A stretch of DNA of 11,566 nt, taken from Lysobacterales bacterium CG_4_10_14_3_um_filter_64_11 (GTDB lineage: Bacteria > Pseudomonadota > Gammaproteobacteria > Xanthomonadales > Xanthomonadaceae). Below are positions 1-6,241 of the stretch, in pieces. The position numbers and the translations under genes were made by a program. Each line of letters starts with the position of its first letter. Positions within the stretch are counted from its first letter, which is position 1. The stretch covers positions 1-11,566 of the forward strand of contig PFJA01000066.1 of NCBI GenBank assembly GCA_002782905.1. Reading direction: 5' to 3'. Below the pieces are notes generated by a model. That model ran no database searches and was not told where the DNA came from. It was given only the letters and a program-made list of their open reading frames with translations.

Positions 1-705
1 GCTGCGCGTCGGCAACAATCCGTGCAATTCGGCATCGGTGAGGTTGCGCCACTGCCCCGGCTTGAGCCGACCCAGCGAGATATTGACTATGCGGGTGCGC
101 AGCAGGCGTTTCACCCGATAGCCGAAGTGGTTGGCCATCAGCCGGATTTGCCGGTTCAGCCCCTGGGTGAGGATGATGCGAAAGCCCAGCTTGCCCAGGC
201 GCGTGGCCCGGCACGGGCGGGTGCGCTGCCCATGCATGGCGATGCCACCGCGCGCCATGCCGCGCAGAAGCTCGTCGCTGACCTCGCGATTCACCCCAAC
301 CAGATATTCCTTTTCCTTGGCATTTTCGGCGCGCAGAATCTCGTTGACGATGTCGCCATTGCTGGTCAGCAGGATCAGGCCTTCGGAATCCTTGTCGAGG
401 CGTCCGATCGGGAAGATGCGCTGCTGATGGCCGATGCAGTCGATGATGTTGCCCTTGACCTCGGTATCGGTGGTGCAGGTAACCCCGGCCGGTTTGTGAA
501 AAGCGATATAGACATGACGGCGGCCACCGACAGCGCGGCGCGGCCGCAGTGGCTGCCCATCCATCAACACCACGTCGTCATCGACGATGTTGGCGCCAAT
601 GCCGGCGACCACGCCATTGACGCTCACCCGGCCAGCGGCGATTCGCGCATCGGCCTCACGACGCGAGCACGCGCCACTATCGGAAATATGTTTGTTCAGG
701 CGCAT
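1..705 (-). CDS. rluF: 23S rRNA pseudouridine synthase RluF (3' end beyond the window)
   Basis: RluF-type enzyme, known in E. coli to convert uridine 2604 of 23S rRNA to pseudouridine in the cytoplasm. Residues 1-60 form an S4 RNA-binding domain starting MRLNKHISDSGACSRREAD. The catalytic block GRLDKDSEGL carries the expected aspartate (about residue 104), and a late QGLNRQIR motif is present. The similarity to E. coli RluF runs through the whole visible length, including the RTRIVNISLGRLKPGQWR stretch, so I prefer RluF over RluB or RsuA. All 235 visible codons are open and the stop lies outside the window. The ATG at 705 has no clear Shine-Dalgarno sequence, and an in-frame GTG at 723 would add six residues. 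It is the third gene of the leftward GST-DoxX-RluF run, 33 bp after the doxX stop and in the same reading frame as doxX. Confidence 0.92.
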   Translation of the reverse strand, partial: MRLNKHISDSGACSRREADARIAAGRVSVNGVVAGIGANIVDDDVVLMDGQPLRPRRAVGGRRHVYIAFHKPAGVTCTTDTEVKGNIIDCIGHQQRIFPIGRLDKDSEGLILLTSNGDIVNEILRAENAKEKEYLVGVNREVSDELLRGMARGGIAMHGQRTRPCRATRLGKLGFRIILTQGLNRQIRLMANHFGYRVKRLLRTRIVNISLGRLKPGQWRNLTDAELHGLLPTRS

Positions 706-738
706 GGGCGCGCATGCTGGCACAGCGCGGGGGTCGTG

Positions 739-1188
739 TCACTCATTGTGTGCGCGGCGACGTTCCAGCCAGCGATCCAGCGTCCAGCGATCGGCACCGA
801 TTGGCGATATCAATACAAACACGATCAGCACCGAACGGGTGAAGGTATGGCCATCGATGTTGAACAATGCCTCCTTCAGCGCATGGCCATAGGTGGTGAC
901 GATCAGCAACCCCGCCAGTGCCGCCAGCGTCTCGCGCAAGCGCCAGCCCAGCAGCAACAGCACGCCAGCGGCCAACTCGATGAATGGAATGCTCAGGCCC
1001 AGCGCCCACAGCAACGGTTCGGGAATCCAGCTATCGCCGAACCAGCCGATGAAAAACTGCTCGGCATGCGCCACCGGCGTGAGTTCGAACACCTTCCACC
1101 AGCCAGCCATCACGAACAGGATGCCAACAATGATACGCGCGAACGCGGTGGCGACTTGCCAGTCCGGTAGCGATGCGCTCCTGCTCAT
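739..1188 (-). CDS. DoxX-family four-helix membrane protein
   Basis: 149-residue inner-membrane protein of the DoxX/DoxD-like superfamily. I see four hydrophobic segments, at about residues 11-31, 57-80, 86-104 and 118-132. A short charged tail (LERRRAHNE) follows. The first helix with GILFVMAGWWKVFEL and the second with IPFIELAAGVLLLLG are typical of the family. Members have been linked to quinone or thiol redox chemistry and to detoxification, but the precise role here is unknown. The ATG overlaps the TGA of the upstream glutathione S-transferase by four bases (ATGA), so translation is probably coupled and expression shared. The pairing with a GST suggests a redox or electrophile-stress role, which is inference. 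A longer upstream reading in this frame is only a shadow of the GST. Confidence 0.85.
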   Translation of the reverse strand: MSRSASLPDWQVATAFARIIVGILFVMAGWWKVFELTPVAHAEQFFIGWFGDSWIPEPLLWALGLSIPFIELAAGVLLLLGWRLRETLAALAGLLIVTTYGHALKEALFNIDGHTFTRSVLIVFVLISPIGADRWTLDRWLERRRAHNE

Positions 1189-1880
1189 GGCGATGACTCC
1201 TTGCCGATCCGCTCGCCGAGCACAAACGGCCCACCCTTTTGCAGCGCGCGTTGATACGCCGGACGGGCATGGATGCGCTGCAGAAAGCCACTCAAACGCG
1301 GCCGTTGCGCGCCCAGCACGCCAGCGGCATCGGCACCCTCGATGGGAAAACTGATCTGGATATCCGCCGCGCTGAACTGCTCGCCGGCAAACCACGGCGA
1401 ATCGCCCAACTGCGTTTCCAGGTAATCCAGATGCAGAGCGATCTGCGGTGCCACGTAGCGTTGCATTACCTGCGCCGCGATACGGCGCACCAACGGCCGC
1501 AGGAAAAACGGCATCGGCCCCTGCGGCAGACGCCGAAACACCAAGCCAAGCAGCAGCGGCATCATCGCCGAGCCTTCGGCATAGTGCAGCCAGTACGTGT
1601 AACGCAAATGTTCGTCCGCGTCGGCCGGCGGCGGCAGCCGTTGCTGCCCGTAGCGGGCAACCAGATACTCGATGATGGCACCGGATTCTGCCACCACCCG
1701 ACCATCGTCGCTGATTACCGGCGATTTGCCGAGCGGATGCACCGCCCGCAGCGACTGCGGCGCCAACATGGTCTGCGGGTCGCGACGGTAATGTTTCACC
1801 GTGTACGGCAACTCCAGTTCCTCCAGCAACCAGAGCACCCGCTGCGAGCGTGAGTTTTCGAGGTGATGTACGGTAATCAT
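1185..1880 (-). CDS. Glutathione S-transferase, Gtt1-like
   Basis: 231-residue cytosolic glutathione S-transferase. The N-terminal thioredoxin-like half starts MITVHHLENSRSQRVLWLLE, where Ser10 or Ser12 is the likely thiol-activating residue. HPLGKSPV holds the cis-proline (Pro54), and AESGAI (Glu65-Ser66) is the usual contact for the gamma-glutamyl group of glutathione. The alpha-helical C-terminal half contains WFAGEQFSAADIQISFP, the standard N-capping region of GST-C. The pattern fits the Gtt1-like subgroup best. It would conjugate glutathione to electrophiles or act as a peroxidase; the substrate cannot be told. The start at 1880 gives the normal family N-terminus. It is the first gene of a leftward operon with the overlapping doxX gene, and it diverges from the phzF-like gene. 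Confidence 0.93.
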   Translation of the reverse strand: MITVHHLENSRSQRVLWLLEELELPYTVKHYRRDPQTMLAPQSLRAVHPLGKSPVISDDGRVVAESGAIIEYLVARYGQQRLPPPADADEHLRYTYWLHYAEGSAMMPLLLGLVFRRLPQGPMPFFLRPLVRRIAAQVMQRYVAPQIALHLDYLETQLGDSPWFAGEQFSAADIQISFPIEGADAAGVLGAQRPRLSGFLQRIHARPAYQRALQKGGPFVLGERIGKESSP

Positions 1881-1922
1881 GGGTCAGCCTGTGTGCCATG
1901 GCGCGATGGCGATCGGTCGCTC

Positions 1923-1951
1923 ACAATACCCTGCCCCGCCAGCGCTGGAAA
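1923..1951 (-). promoter_or_regulatory. Putative sigma-70 promoter of the GST-DoxX-RluF operon
   Basis: On the minus strand TTTCCA (1951-1946) is followed after exactly 17 bases by TATTGT (1928-1923). Each box matches four of six positions of the -35 and -10 consensus. Transcription would start near 1916, leaving a leader of about 35 bases before the GST ATG at 1880. A perfect 10-bp palindrome, CCAGCGCTGG (1939-1948), overlaps the -35 box and could be an operator. The same bases precede the phzF-like GTG start on the other strand. Predicted from sequence only. Confidence 0.35.
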
Positions 1952-1958
1952 TCCCACC

Positions 1959-2864
1959 GTGCCGATCGAACCCTGCCGCTATCTGCAACTGGATGTCTTT
2001 GCCCAGCGCGCCGGATGCGGCAATCCGCTGGCGGTGGTGATCGCTGCCAACGTGTGGTCGAGCGAGAGCATGCAGGCATTCGCGACCTGGACCAATCTGG
2101 TCGAAACCACGTTTGTACTACCGCCCACCGCGCCCGGTGCCAGTTACCGGCTGCGTATCTTCACGCCCAGCAAGGAAATCCCATTCGCTGGCCACCCCAG
2201 CATCGGCTCGGCGTATGCCGCATTGACCAGCGGTTTTTGTGTTGCGCGTGACGGGAAACTGATTCAGCAATGCGCTGCCGGCCTGCTGCCACTCACGGTT
2301 GCGGGTGAGCGCGATAACCCGCTGCTGTCGATCGCAGTGCCACCGGCACATCTGGAACAACCCACCGCTGCCGACCTTATCGACGTCCATAGAATGTTCG
2401 ATGGGCTGGCGCTGGGAGCATTGCCGCCGGGGCTGGTCAGTGGCGGCCGGCGCTGGTGGCTGGCCGAGCTGGCCGATGAGCGGCAGTTGCGCGCCTGGCA
2501 AGCGCCGTTCGCCGCTATTGCCGCACTGGCAAAACGCAGCGACACGCTTGGGCTGTGTGTGTTTGCCCGCAGCGATGACCCGGCGTTCGAGCTGGTGGTG
2601 CGTGCCTTCCCGGCTGCGGCCGACATTGTCGAAGACCCCGCTTCAGGTGCAGCCAACGCGTTGATTGCCGCCTACCTTGCGGCGATGGAACCACACGGCG
2701 CGTTGCGCGCCGGCTATCGCGTCAGCCAGGGCCGCGAGCTTGGCCGCAATGCCCGGCTGACGCTGCGCATCGACGACGATGGCCAGGTGTGGGTGGGCGG
2801 GCATTGCGCGACGGTAATCGACGGCATGCTGTCGTGGTCGCACGAGTTGGCAGACAATGCGTAG
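1959..2864 (+). CDS. PhzF-family epimerase/isomerase
   Basis: PhzF-family protein of the diaminopimelate-epimerase fold, 301 residues from the GTG at 1959. The visible family marks are YLQLDVFAQ at the start and GNPLAVV (21-27). NLVETTF (46-52) contains the conserved acid Glu49, which matches the catalytic glutamate of PhzF. PFAGHPSIGSAYA (75-87), EDPASGAANA (226-235) and the closing GRNARLTLRIDDDGQVWVGG region complete the set. Two homologous halves give the usual length of about 290-300 residues. There is no phenazine cluster nearby, so the substrate is unknown. I chose the GTG because it yields the conserved N-terminus and has GGAA eight bases upstream. The frame is open back to an ATG at 1863, but those 32 codons overlap the divergent GST gene and look non-coding. 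Confidence 0.9.
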   Translation: MPIEPCRYLQLDVFAQRAGCGNPLAVVIAANVWSSESMQAFATWTNLVETTFVLPPTAPGASYRLRIFTPSKEIPFAGHPSIGSAYAALTSGFCVARDGKLIQQCAAGLLPLTVAGERDNPLLSIAVPPAHLEQPTAADLIDVHRMFDGLALGALPPGLVSGGRRWWLAELADERQLRAWQAPFAAIAALAKRSDTLGLCVFARSDDPAFELVVRAFPAAADIVEDPASGAANALIAAYLAAMEPHGALRAGYRVSQGRELGRNARLTLRIDDDGQVWVGGHCATVIDGMLSWSHELADNA

Positions 2865-2893
2865 CTGTTGACGCTGGGTGTCACTTAGCGCCC

Positions 2894-2921
2894 GAATCGG
2901 CGTATCCCATGGCGCCGATTC
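2894..2921. repeat. Perfect 9-bp inverted repeat between phzF-like gene and sigma-54 promoter
   Basis: GAATCGGCG (2894-2902) and CGCCGATTC (2913-2921) are exact inverted copies separated by ten bases. It begins 29 bp after the phzF-like stop and ends 35 bp before the -24 element of the putative sigma-54 promoter. It could be a terminator hairpin for the phzF-like gene, although no T-run follows, or a binding site for a sigma-54 activator. Confidence 0.55.
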
Positions 2922-2955
2922 TGCGGCAACCCCTTGTTTCAGCGTCGTTTGCGAT

Positions 2956-2971
2956 TGGCACGGAATCTGCT
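2956..2971 (+). promoter_or_regulatory. Putative sigma-54 (RpoN) promoter
   Basis: TGGCACGGAATCTGCT matches the consensus TGGCACG-N4-TTGCW at all but one position (C for the first T of the -12 block). The invariant GG (2957-2958) and GC (2969-2970) are separated by exactly ten bases, as sigma-54 requires. Initiation about 12 bases after the GC would fall near 2982, giving a 45-base leader for the small gene at 3027. An inverted repeat upstream (2894-2921) lies at a plausible distance for an enhancer-binding protein. Predicted from sequence only. Confidence 0.6.
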
Positions 2972-3026
2972 GATGCTGACGGTGATTAACCGACAACGAC
3001 GAAATGCAGCCGGGGGGTTGAGGGGT

Positions 3027-3221
3027 ATGACCAACGTTCTGAACTTTCCAACGCAGTCGCTCACCGATGAGGTATTGGTGAGCCGCCTGTTCGAACTCGC
3101 AGCCAACGGCGATGCCGTCAGCGACGAGTTCCGTCAATTGGACGCCGAGATGCAGCATCGTCTCGACCGGGCAACGGCGGGAGAACCCAGACGTCTGTCA
3201 GCGGTCAGCCGTTTCGGCTGA
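3027..3221 (+). CDS. Small hypothetical protein, 64 aa
   Basis: 64-residue protein of unknown function, starting MTNVLNFPTQSLTDEVLVSR. It is soluble and mostly helical by composition, with no signal peptide, membrane helix or cysteine. Acidic residues dominate the middle (about 16-45) and arginines the last 20 residues. The ATG at 3027 has a good ribosome-binding site (GAGGGG about five bases upstream). The frame extends upstream to 2934, but that part runs over the sigma-54 promoter and is unlikely to be translated. The gene sits alone behind the promoter and is followed one base after its stop by a perfect hairpin. Strong RBS, fitting promoter position and hairpin together support a real gene. 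No family was recognised. Confidence 0.6.
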   Translation: MTNVLNFPTQSLTDEVLVSRLFELAANGDAVSDEFRQLDAEMQHRLDRATAGEPRRLSAVSRFG

Positions 3222-3248
3222 GGAAACTCTGACCAAAGCAGAGTTTCC
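3222..3248 (+). terminator. Perfect 10-bp hairpin after the small gene
   Basis: GGAAACTCTG (3222-3231) and CAGAGTTTCC (3239-3248) pair perfectly around the seven-base loop ACCAAAG. The first arm begins one base after the TGA stop at 3219-3221. The position suits a transcription terminator or an mRNA 3'-stabilising stem. There is no T-run after it, so a standard intrinsic terminator is not proven. It is the first of four successive hairpins reaching to 3383. Confidence 0.5.
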
Positions 3249-3421
3249 GCGGGCCATGGATGGCCTGCACGCGGTTCGATCACGCAAGTGATTGGGCCGG
3301 CGAGTCTGAGAAGTCGAGGATGGACTTATTCAGACTATCGCCAAGGGTTGCGGGGCGTTTCGGCGCAGGCCGATGCGGCCCCGTTCCACGACATCACCGC
3401 GCCGCGCATCATCCCCGTGCG
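3249..3421. other. Structured gap between convergent genes, three further hairpins
   Basis: No convincing gene is present here. Three hairpins follow the one at 3222-3248. The first has 12 pairs, 3272-3283 with 3288-3299, including three G-U wobbles and capped by a GCAA tetraloop. The second is 3304-3315 with 3323-3335 (GTCTGA and AGTC pairing with GACT and TCAGAC around a small internal loop). The third is a nested stem: 3351-3356 with 3378-3383 outside and 3360-3364 with 3369-3373 inside. G-U pairs and a GNRA loop suggest that the structure forms in RNA read from the plus strand. The last stem could also terminate the leftward acyltransferase gene. Either a structured 3' UTR, a small RNA, or terminators of the two convergent genes would fit. 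Confidence 0.4.
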
Positions 3422-4333
3422 TCAATCGCCACCGCTCGAATCGGTGGCAAGCCGCCGCTCGATGCGCTGATCCTTTTCGTGCCATAGCGCATTCAACCAT
3501 TCACGCAGCCCAGCCTGTGCCGGCGCATCGTCGCCCGGTGCGAGCAAGCCTGGCGGAATCGTGCGCCAGCGCAGATCAACGTCGACCCTGGCAACGCGTC
3601 CCGCGAAGAGGTCGATCACGCTCGGCCTGCCGTGCGGATAAACAATGGTCACGTCGAGCACACCCGTCAGCAGGTCGCCCATCGCGGCGAACACTTGTGC
3701 CACGCCGCCGGCCTTTGGCCGCAGCAGGTGCTGGTACGGCGACGACTGGGCCTGGCGTTTGGCATCCGTGAAGCGGGTGCCCTCGACGAAGTTCATCACC
3801 GCGACCGGGGTGTCGCGAAAACGCCGGCAGGCACGGCGCGTGGCTTGCACATCGGCGCGCGCCAGTTCGGGTCGGCGCGCAATCGCCTCACGCGAGTGCC
3901 GTCGCATGAACGGAAAGTCCAATGCCCACCAAGCCAGACCGAGCAAAGGCACCCAGATCAGTTGCTGTTTGAGGAAAAACCGCAGCAATGGCGCACGGCG
4001 GTTGAGCACGTGTTGCAGCACCGGAATATCGACCCAGCTTTGGTGATTGCACAGCACCAGGTAGCTGGCATCGGGCTGGAGCCTATCCATGCCATCGCCC
4101 GCAACCACGATGCGCGTGGGCGTGAGCTTTTCGATCAACACGCTGTTGGCTGCGATCCAGCTCTCGGCCAGCAGCACCAGCACCCTGCCCAATGCCAGCC
4201 GCCACGCGGCCACCGGAAGCAGCCACTTGATCAGCGCCATCGCGATCAGCGGCAGCGTGTGCAGCACCGTATTGACGATGAAAGCGGCGCCAGCGAGGGC
4301 CAGACGAACAACAGCGAGCCATGAACGATACAT
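3422..4333 (-). CDS. YihG-type 1-acylglycerol-phosphate acyltransferase
   Basis: 303-residue membrane-associated acyltransferase of the PlsC superfamily, which transfers an acyl chain to a lysophosphatidic-acid-type acceptor. The N-terminus has hydrophobic segments at about 10-40 and 47-65. The catalytic NHQSWVD box (96-102) has the H-x4-D pair His97 and Asp102. PFMRRHS (141-147) is the third block, FVEGTRFTDAKR (182-193) holds the acyl-acceptor EGTR motif, and VTIVYP (228-233) is the fourth block. FLKQQL-WVPLLGLAWWALD and the C-terminal WLNALWHEKD closely match E. coli YihG, so I read it as a YihG orthologue. The ATG at 4333 gives the family N-terminus although its Shine-Dalgarno sequence is weak. 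The frame is open further upstream to 4459 but that part is not protein-like. It stands alone and is convergent with the 64-aa gene. Confidence 0.9.
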   Translation of the reverse strand: MYRSWLAVVRLALAGAAFIVNTVLHTLPLIAMALIKWLLPVAAWRLALGRVLVLLAESWIAANSVLIEKLTPTRIVVAGDGMDRLQPDASYLVLCNHQSWVDIPVLQHVLNRRAPLLRFFLKQQLIWVPLLGLAWWALDFPFMRRHSREAIARRPELARADVQATRRACRRFRDTPVAVMNFVEGTRFTDAKRQAQSSPYQHLLRPKAGGVAQVFAAMGDLLTGVLDVTIVYPHGRPSVIDLFAGRVARVDVDLRWRTIPPGLLAPGDDAPAQAGLREWLNALWHEKDQRIERRLATDSSGGD

Positions 4334-4800
4334 AAGGATGCAACTTGTATCTGCCAGCCCCAAGCTTACCTGATCCGATTCGGCGCAGCATTGGAAACGG
4401 CGCCCGGACGACGAGCGCAACATGAGTAAATGCGATGTTGACCGCAACCACCATGGCATCCATTGTCACGCTTTGGTCACACAAAGCACGTCAAATTGCC
4501 GCTGCCGACCGAGCGAGAATCGCCGGTACAACGTGCGATGCAACGCGTCGGCATGGCTTTCTGCTTTGCGTCATGCCCCGATCACGCAGGCTTTCTTCAG
4601 AAAGAATCGAGCCGCGCTCGATTTGGTGATATCAGTCACATACGCATGGCGCGCAATGTCCGTACGCTGCCCACTGGAAGCGTCTGAGCGTGAGTGGCAG
4701 GGGAAGCCGCTCGGGCACTGGCAGCGCCGCAAGGCGGCCGTGCGAATTCGCTCATGTTTTTCTCTATCGCGCCGATCAGGTTCATACCATTGGGGGAATC
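4334..4800. other. 467-bp gap without a convincing gene; possible small RNA
   Basis: The stretch separates two divergent genes (acyltransferase leftward, nuclease-fold protein rightward) and must hold their promoters. Open frames here are short, change composition and look like chance. Notable structure: TTGACC (4438-4443) and CATTGT (4461-4466) with a 17-base spacer resemble a weak sigma-70 promoter. GCTTTG (4470-4475) pairs with CAAAGC (4482-4487). CTTTCT (4591-4596) pairs with AGAAAG (4599-4604). AATCGAGC (4605-4612) pairs perfectly with GCTCGATT (4616-4623), ending in three Ts. A 150-base transcript ending at about 4625 is conceivable but unproven. Confidence 0.3.
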
Positions 4801-5298
4801 ATGTTCAAGACAATGCCGGCCAGCGGCTTTACGCGTTATCGCTCATGCCAATTCGTACGCAACGTGCTGGCCGTGACGGGTGCGCTGGCGGTCTGCGCTC
4901 CGGCCATCGCGCAGAGCTTTGTTGCCTATCCGGGCATCTATCCGATTGCGGTAATCGAAGTTCGCGACGCCAAGACGTTTTACGTCAATGCCGCGGTGTG
5001 GCCGGGCTTTGAGCGCAATTTTGTCATCACCCAGCCCGGGATCGAAATTCCCAGCGATGGCATCCGTGCACCCGCCTGCGAACAAAAGCTGGCGGCCAAG
5101 GCCAAGGCATTTACCGAGTCGTTCTTCAAGGGGGCCGAGTCGAGCGAGGTTCACAATATCGAGATGGCTGATACCGCCAGCGAGAATGCCGTTGCGGTGG
5201 CGTATACCGAACAAGGCAGCTTGGTCGATGCGCTGCTCGAAAAAGGCTTTGCCAGGCCGTCCAGCACCGATCCTGCAACACCATGGTGCAGCGACTGA
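4801..5298 (+). CDS. Secreted staphylococcal-nuclease-fold protein, catalytic residues apparently lost
   Basis: 165-residue exported protein. A signal peptide covers about residues 1-37: basic start, hydrophobic NVLAVTGALAVCAPA, cleavage after AIA. The mature part follows the thermonuclease (SNase) pattern. A strand with VIEVRDAKTF stands where active enzymes have V-x-DGDT. VWPGFERNF and PGIEIPS occupy the V-R-L-x-G-I-D-x-P-E region. LAAKAKAFTESFF is the following helix, and ENAVAVAYTEQGSLVDALLEKGFARP is the end of the fold. In my alignment the second metal aspartate is Lys58, the arginine is Thr77, the D-T-P-E block is E-I-P-S, and the late arginine is absent, so nuclease activity is doubtful. 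The ATG at 4801 has an excellent Shine-Dalgarno sequence (GGGGGAA). The fold call is mine and moderately sure. Confidence 0.7.
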   Translation: MFKTMPASGFTRYRSCQFVRNVLAVTGALAVCAPAIAQSFVAYPGIYPIAVIEVRDAKTFYVNAAVWPGFERNFVITQPGIEIPSDGIRAPACEQKLAAKAKAFTESFFKGAESSEVHNIEMADTASENAVAVAYTEQGSLVDALLEKGFARPSSTDPATPWCSD

Positions 5299-5456
5299 TG
5301 GCGCGTTGTGCCACATCGTCGTTTGCGCTGTGGCCGACAGCAGTGGCGGATTGCGTTTCTTCGGAGGGCAAATGCGCTGGTGCGGCCGCCACACAGAACG
5401 TGCGATACGAAGTCGCTCTGGTTGGTCGCCGGCTGCATTCATTGGAGGATCGTTGG

Positions 5457-5482
5457 CATCGTTCGGCGGGGGCCGAATGATG
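5457..5482 (+). promoter_or_regulatory. 11-bp hairpin in the leader of the Crp/Fnr-type gene
   Basis: CATCGTTCGGC (5457-5467) pairs with GCCGAATGATG (5472-5482), with one G-U wobble, around a GGGG loop. It lies 46 bases before the regulator's ATG and 158 bases after the stop of the preceding gene. The rest of 5299-5528 holds no convincing gene. The hairpin could end the upstream transcript (no T-run follows) or act in the leader of the regulator mRNA. Confidence 0.45.
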
Positions 5483-5528
5483 GCAATGCGTCCGGGTTGT
5501 ACGTCGTATCGCGACAGGGGCGTTATCG

Positions 5529-6206
5529 ATGAGAGACGAAGTGGAGACATTCAACGCTAAACAGCTTGCCCGGTCCACGCCGGGGCTGGCCCAGATATCC
5601 GACCCGGCCTGGCTGGCCGCGATCGAGGCGGCGCATGTGATGCGGCTGCCCGACGGCGCGTCGATGACCCTATGCAGTGACGAAGTTGATCATTTCGGGA
5701 TTGTGCTTGAGGGAAGCCTGAAAGTGAGGGCGCGCTCCGACGACGGGCGAATCTTCAGTATTTACCGTGTGCGCCCAGGCGAGATGTGTATGCTCAGCCT
5801 GGCGTTCATGAGTGCACGCAACCGTGTTTACGCCGATGTTGCCGGCGAAGGCGATGTCCAGGTGCTGCGCATTCCATCCATACATTTCGAACGTTTGCTG
5901 ACGCTTTCGCCGGGGTTCCGCGAGTTCGTGATGGGTTCGATGTCCGGTTACGTGATCAAGATGCTGAGTCTGGTGGAAGAGGTCACCTTCGAGCGCCTGC
6001 AAACCCGCATCGAACGCCACCTTGAAGACGTTGTGCGCGCTTCGGGATCGAACCAGATTCGGGTGACGCATCAGGAATTGGCGCATGAGCTGGGCAGCAC
6101 GCGCGAGGTGATCAGCCGCCTGCTCAAGACCATGGAAAAAGCCGGCAACATCGATCTGGGGCGCGGCACCATCAAGCTGTTGTCACCGATCAATCCGGTG
6201 CGTTGA
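5529..6206 (+). CDS. Crp/Fnr-family transcriptional regulator
   Basis: 225-residue DNA-binding regulator. Residues 35-125 form the cyclic-nucleotide-type beta-barrel (FGIVLEGSLKVRARSDDGR and RPGEMCMLS). A long dimerisation helix spans about 127-168. The C-terminal winged helix-turn-helix starts IRVTHQELAHELGSTREVISRLLKTME (177-203), with the recognition helix around 189-200. The cAMP-contact residues of E. coli Crp (the RS of the phosphate-binding cassette) are not evident, and the N-terminal cysteine cluster that would bind an Fe-S centre in Fnr is missing; only Cys49 and Cys87 are present. The signal is therefore unknown, perhaps redox or a small ligand. The ATG at 5529 has AGGGG nine bases upstream. 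It stands alone, convergent with the MAPEG gene 66 bp away; its targets cannot be told. Confidence 0.93.
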   Translation: MRDEVETFNAKQLARSTPGLAQISDPAWLAAIEAAHVMRLPDGASMTLCSDEVDHFGIVLEGSLKVRARSDDGRIFSIYRVRPGEMCMLSLAFMSARNRVYADVAGEGDVQVLRIPSIHFERLLTLSPGFREFVMGSMSGYVIKMLSLVEEVTFERLQTRIERHLEDVVRASGSNQIRVTHQELAHELGSTREVISRLLKTMEKAGNIDLGRGTIKLLSPINPVR

Positions 6207-6241
6207 GCATCGCCTGCGCACTGGCAACGGCGCAACACAAT

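Noticed and set aside
703..741. DoxX-RluF fusion by stop readthrough
   Set aside because: The two genes share a frame with only a TGA and 11 codons between them, but both are normal independent families and nothing suggests readthrough.
22..1170. Long open frame on the plus strand (382 codons)
   Set aside because: It runs antisense to rluF and doxX, both with clear family motifs, and its Gln/Ala/His-rich composition is typical of an antisense shadow in high-GC DNA.
1239..1853. 204-codon plus-strand frame
   Set aside because: Antisense to the glutathione S-transferase, with no recognisable domain.
3288..3470. 60-codon frame from a GTG in the hairpin cluster
   Set aside because: No ribosome-binding site, overlap with the end of the acyltransferase gene, and the region is better explained by RNA or DNA hairpins. 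The later codons look somewhat coding-like, so a gene remnant cannot be excluded.
3632..4324. 230-codon plus-strand frame
   Set aside because: Antisense to the YihG-type acyltransferase and low-complexity in character.
4422..5012. 196-codon plus-strand frame crossing the gap before the nuclease-fold gene
   Set aside because: It overlaps the well-supported gene at 4801 in another frame and shows no domain or coding-like composition upstream.
5372..5560. 62-codon frame with GGAG before its ATG, ahead of the Crp/Fnr-type gene
   Set aside because: It overlaps the regulator's start by 32 bases, contains the leader hairpin and has no recognisable sequence features.
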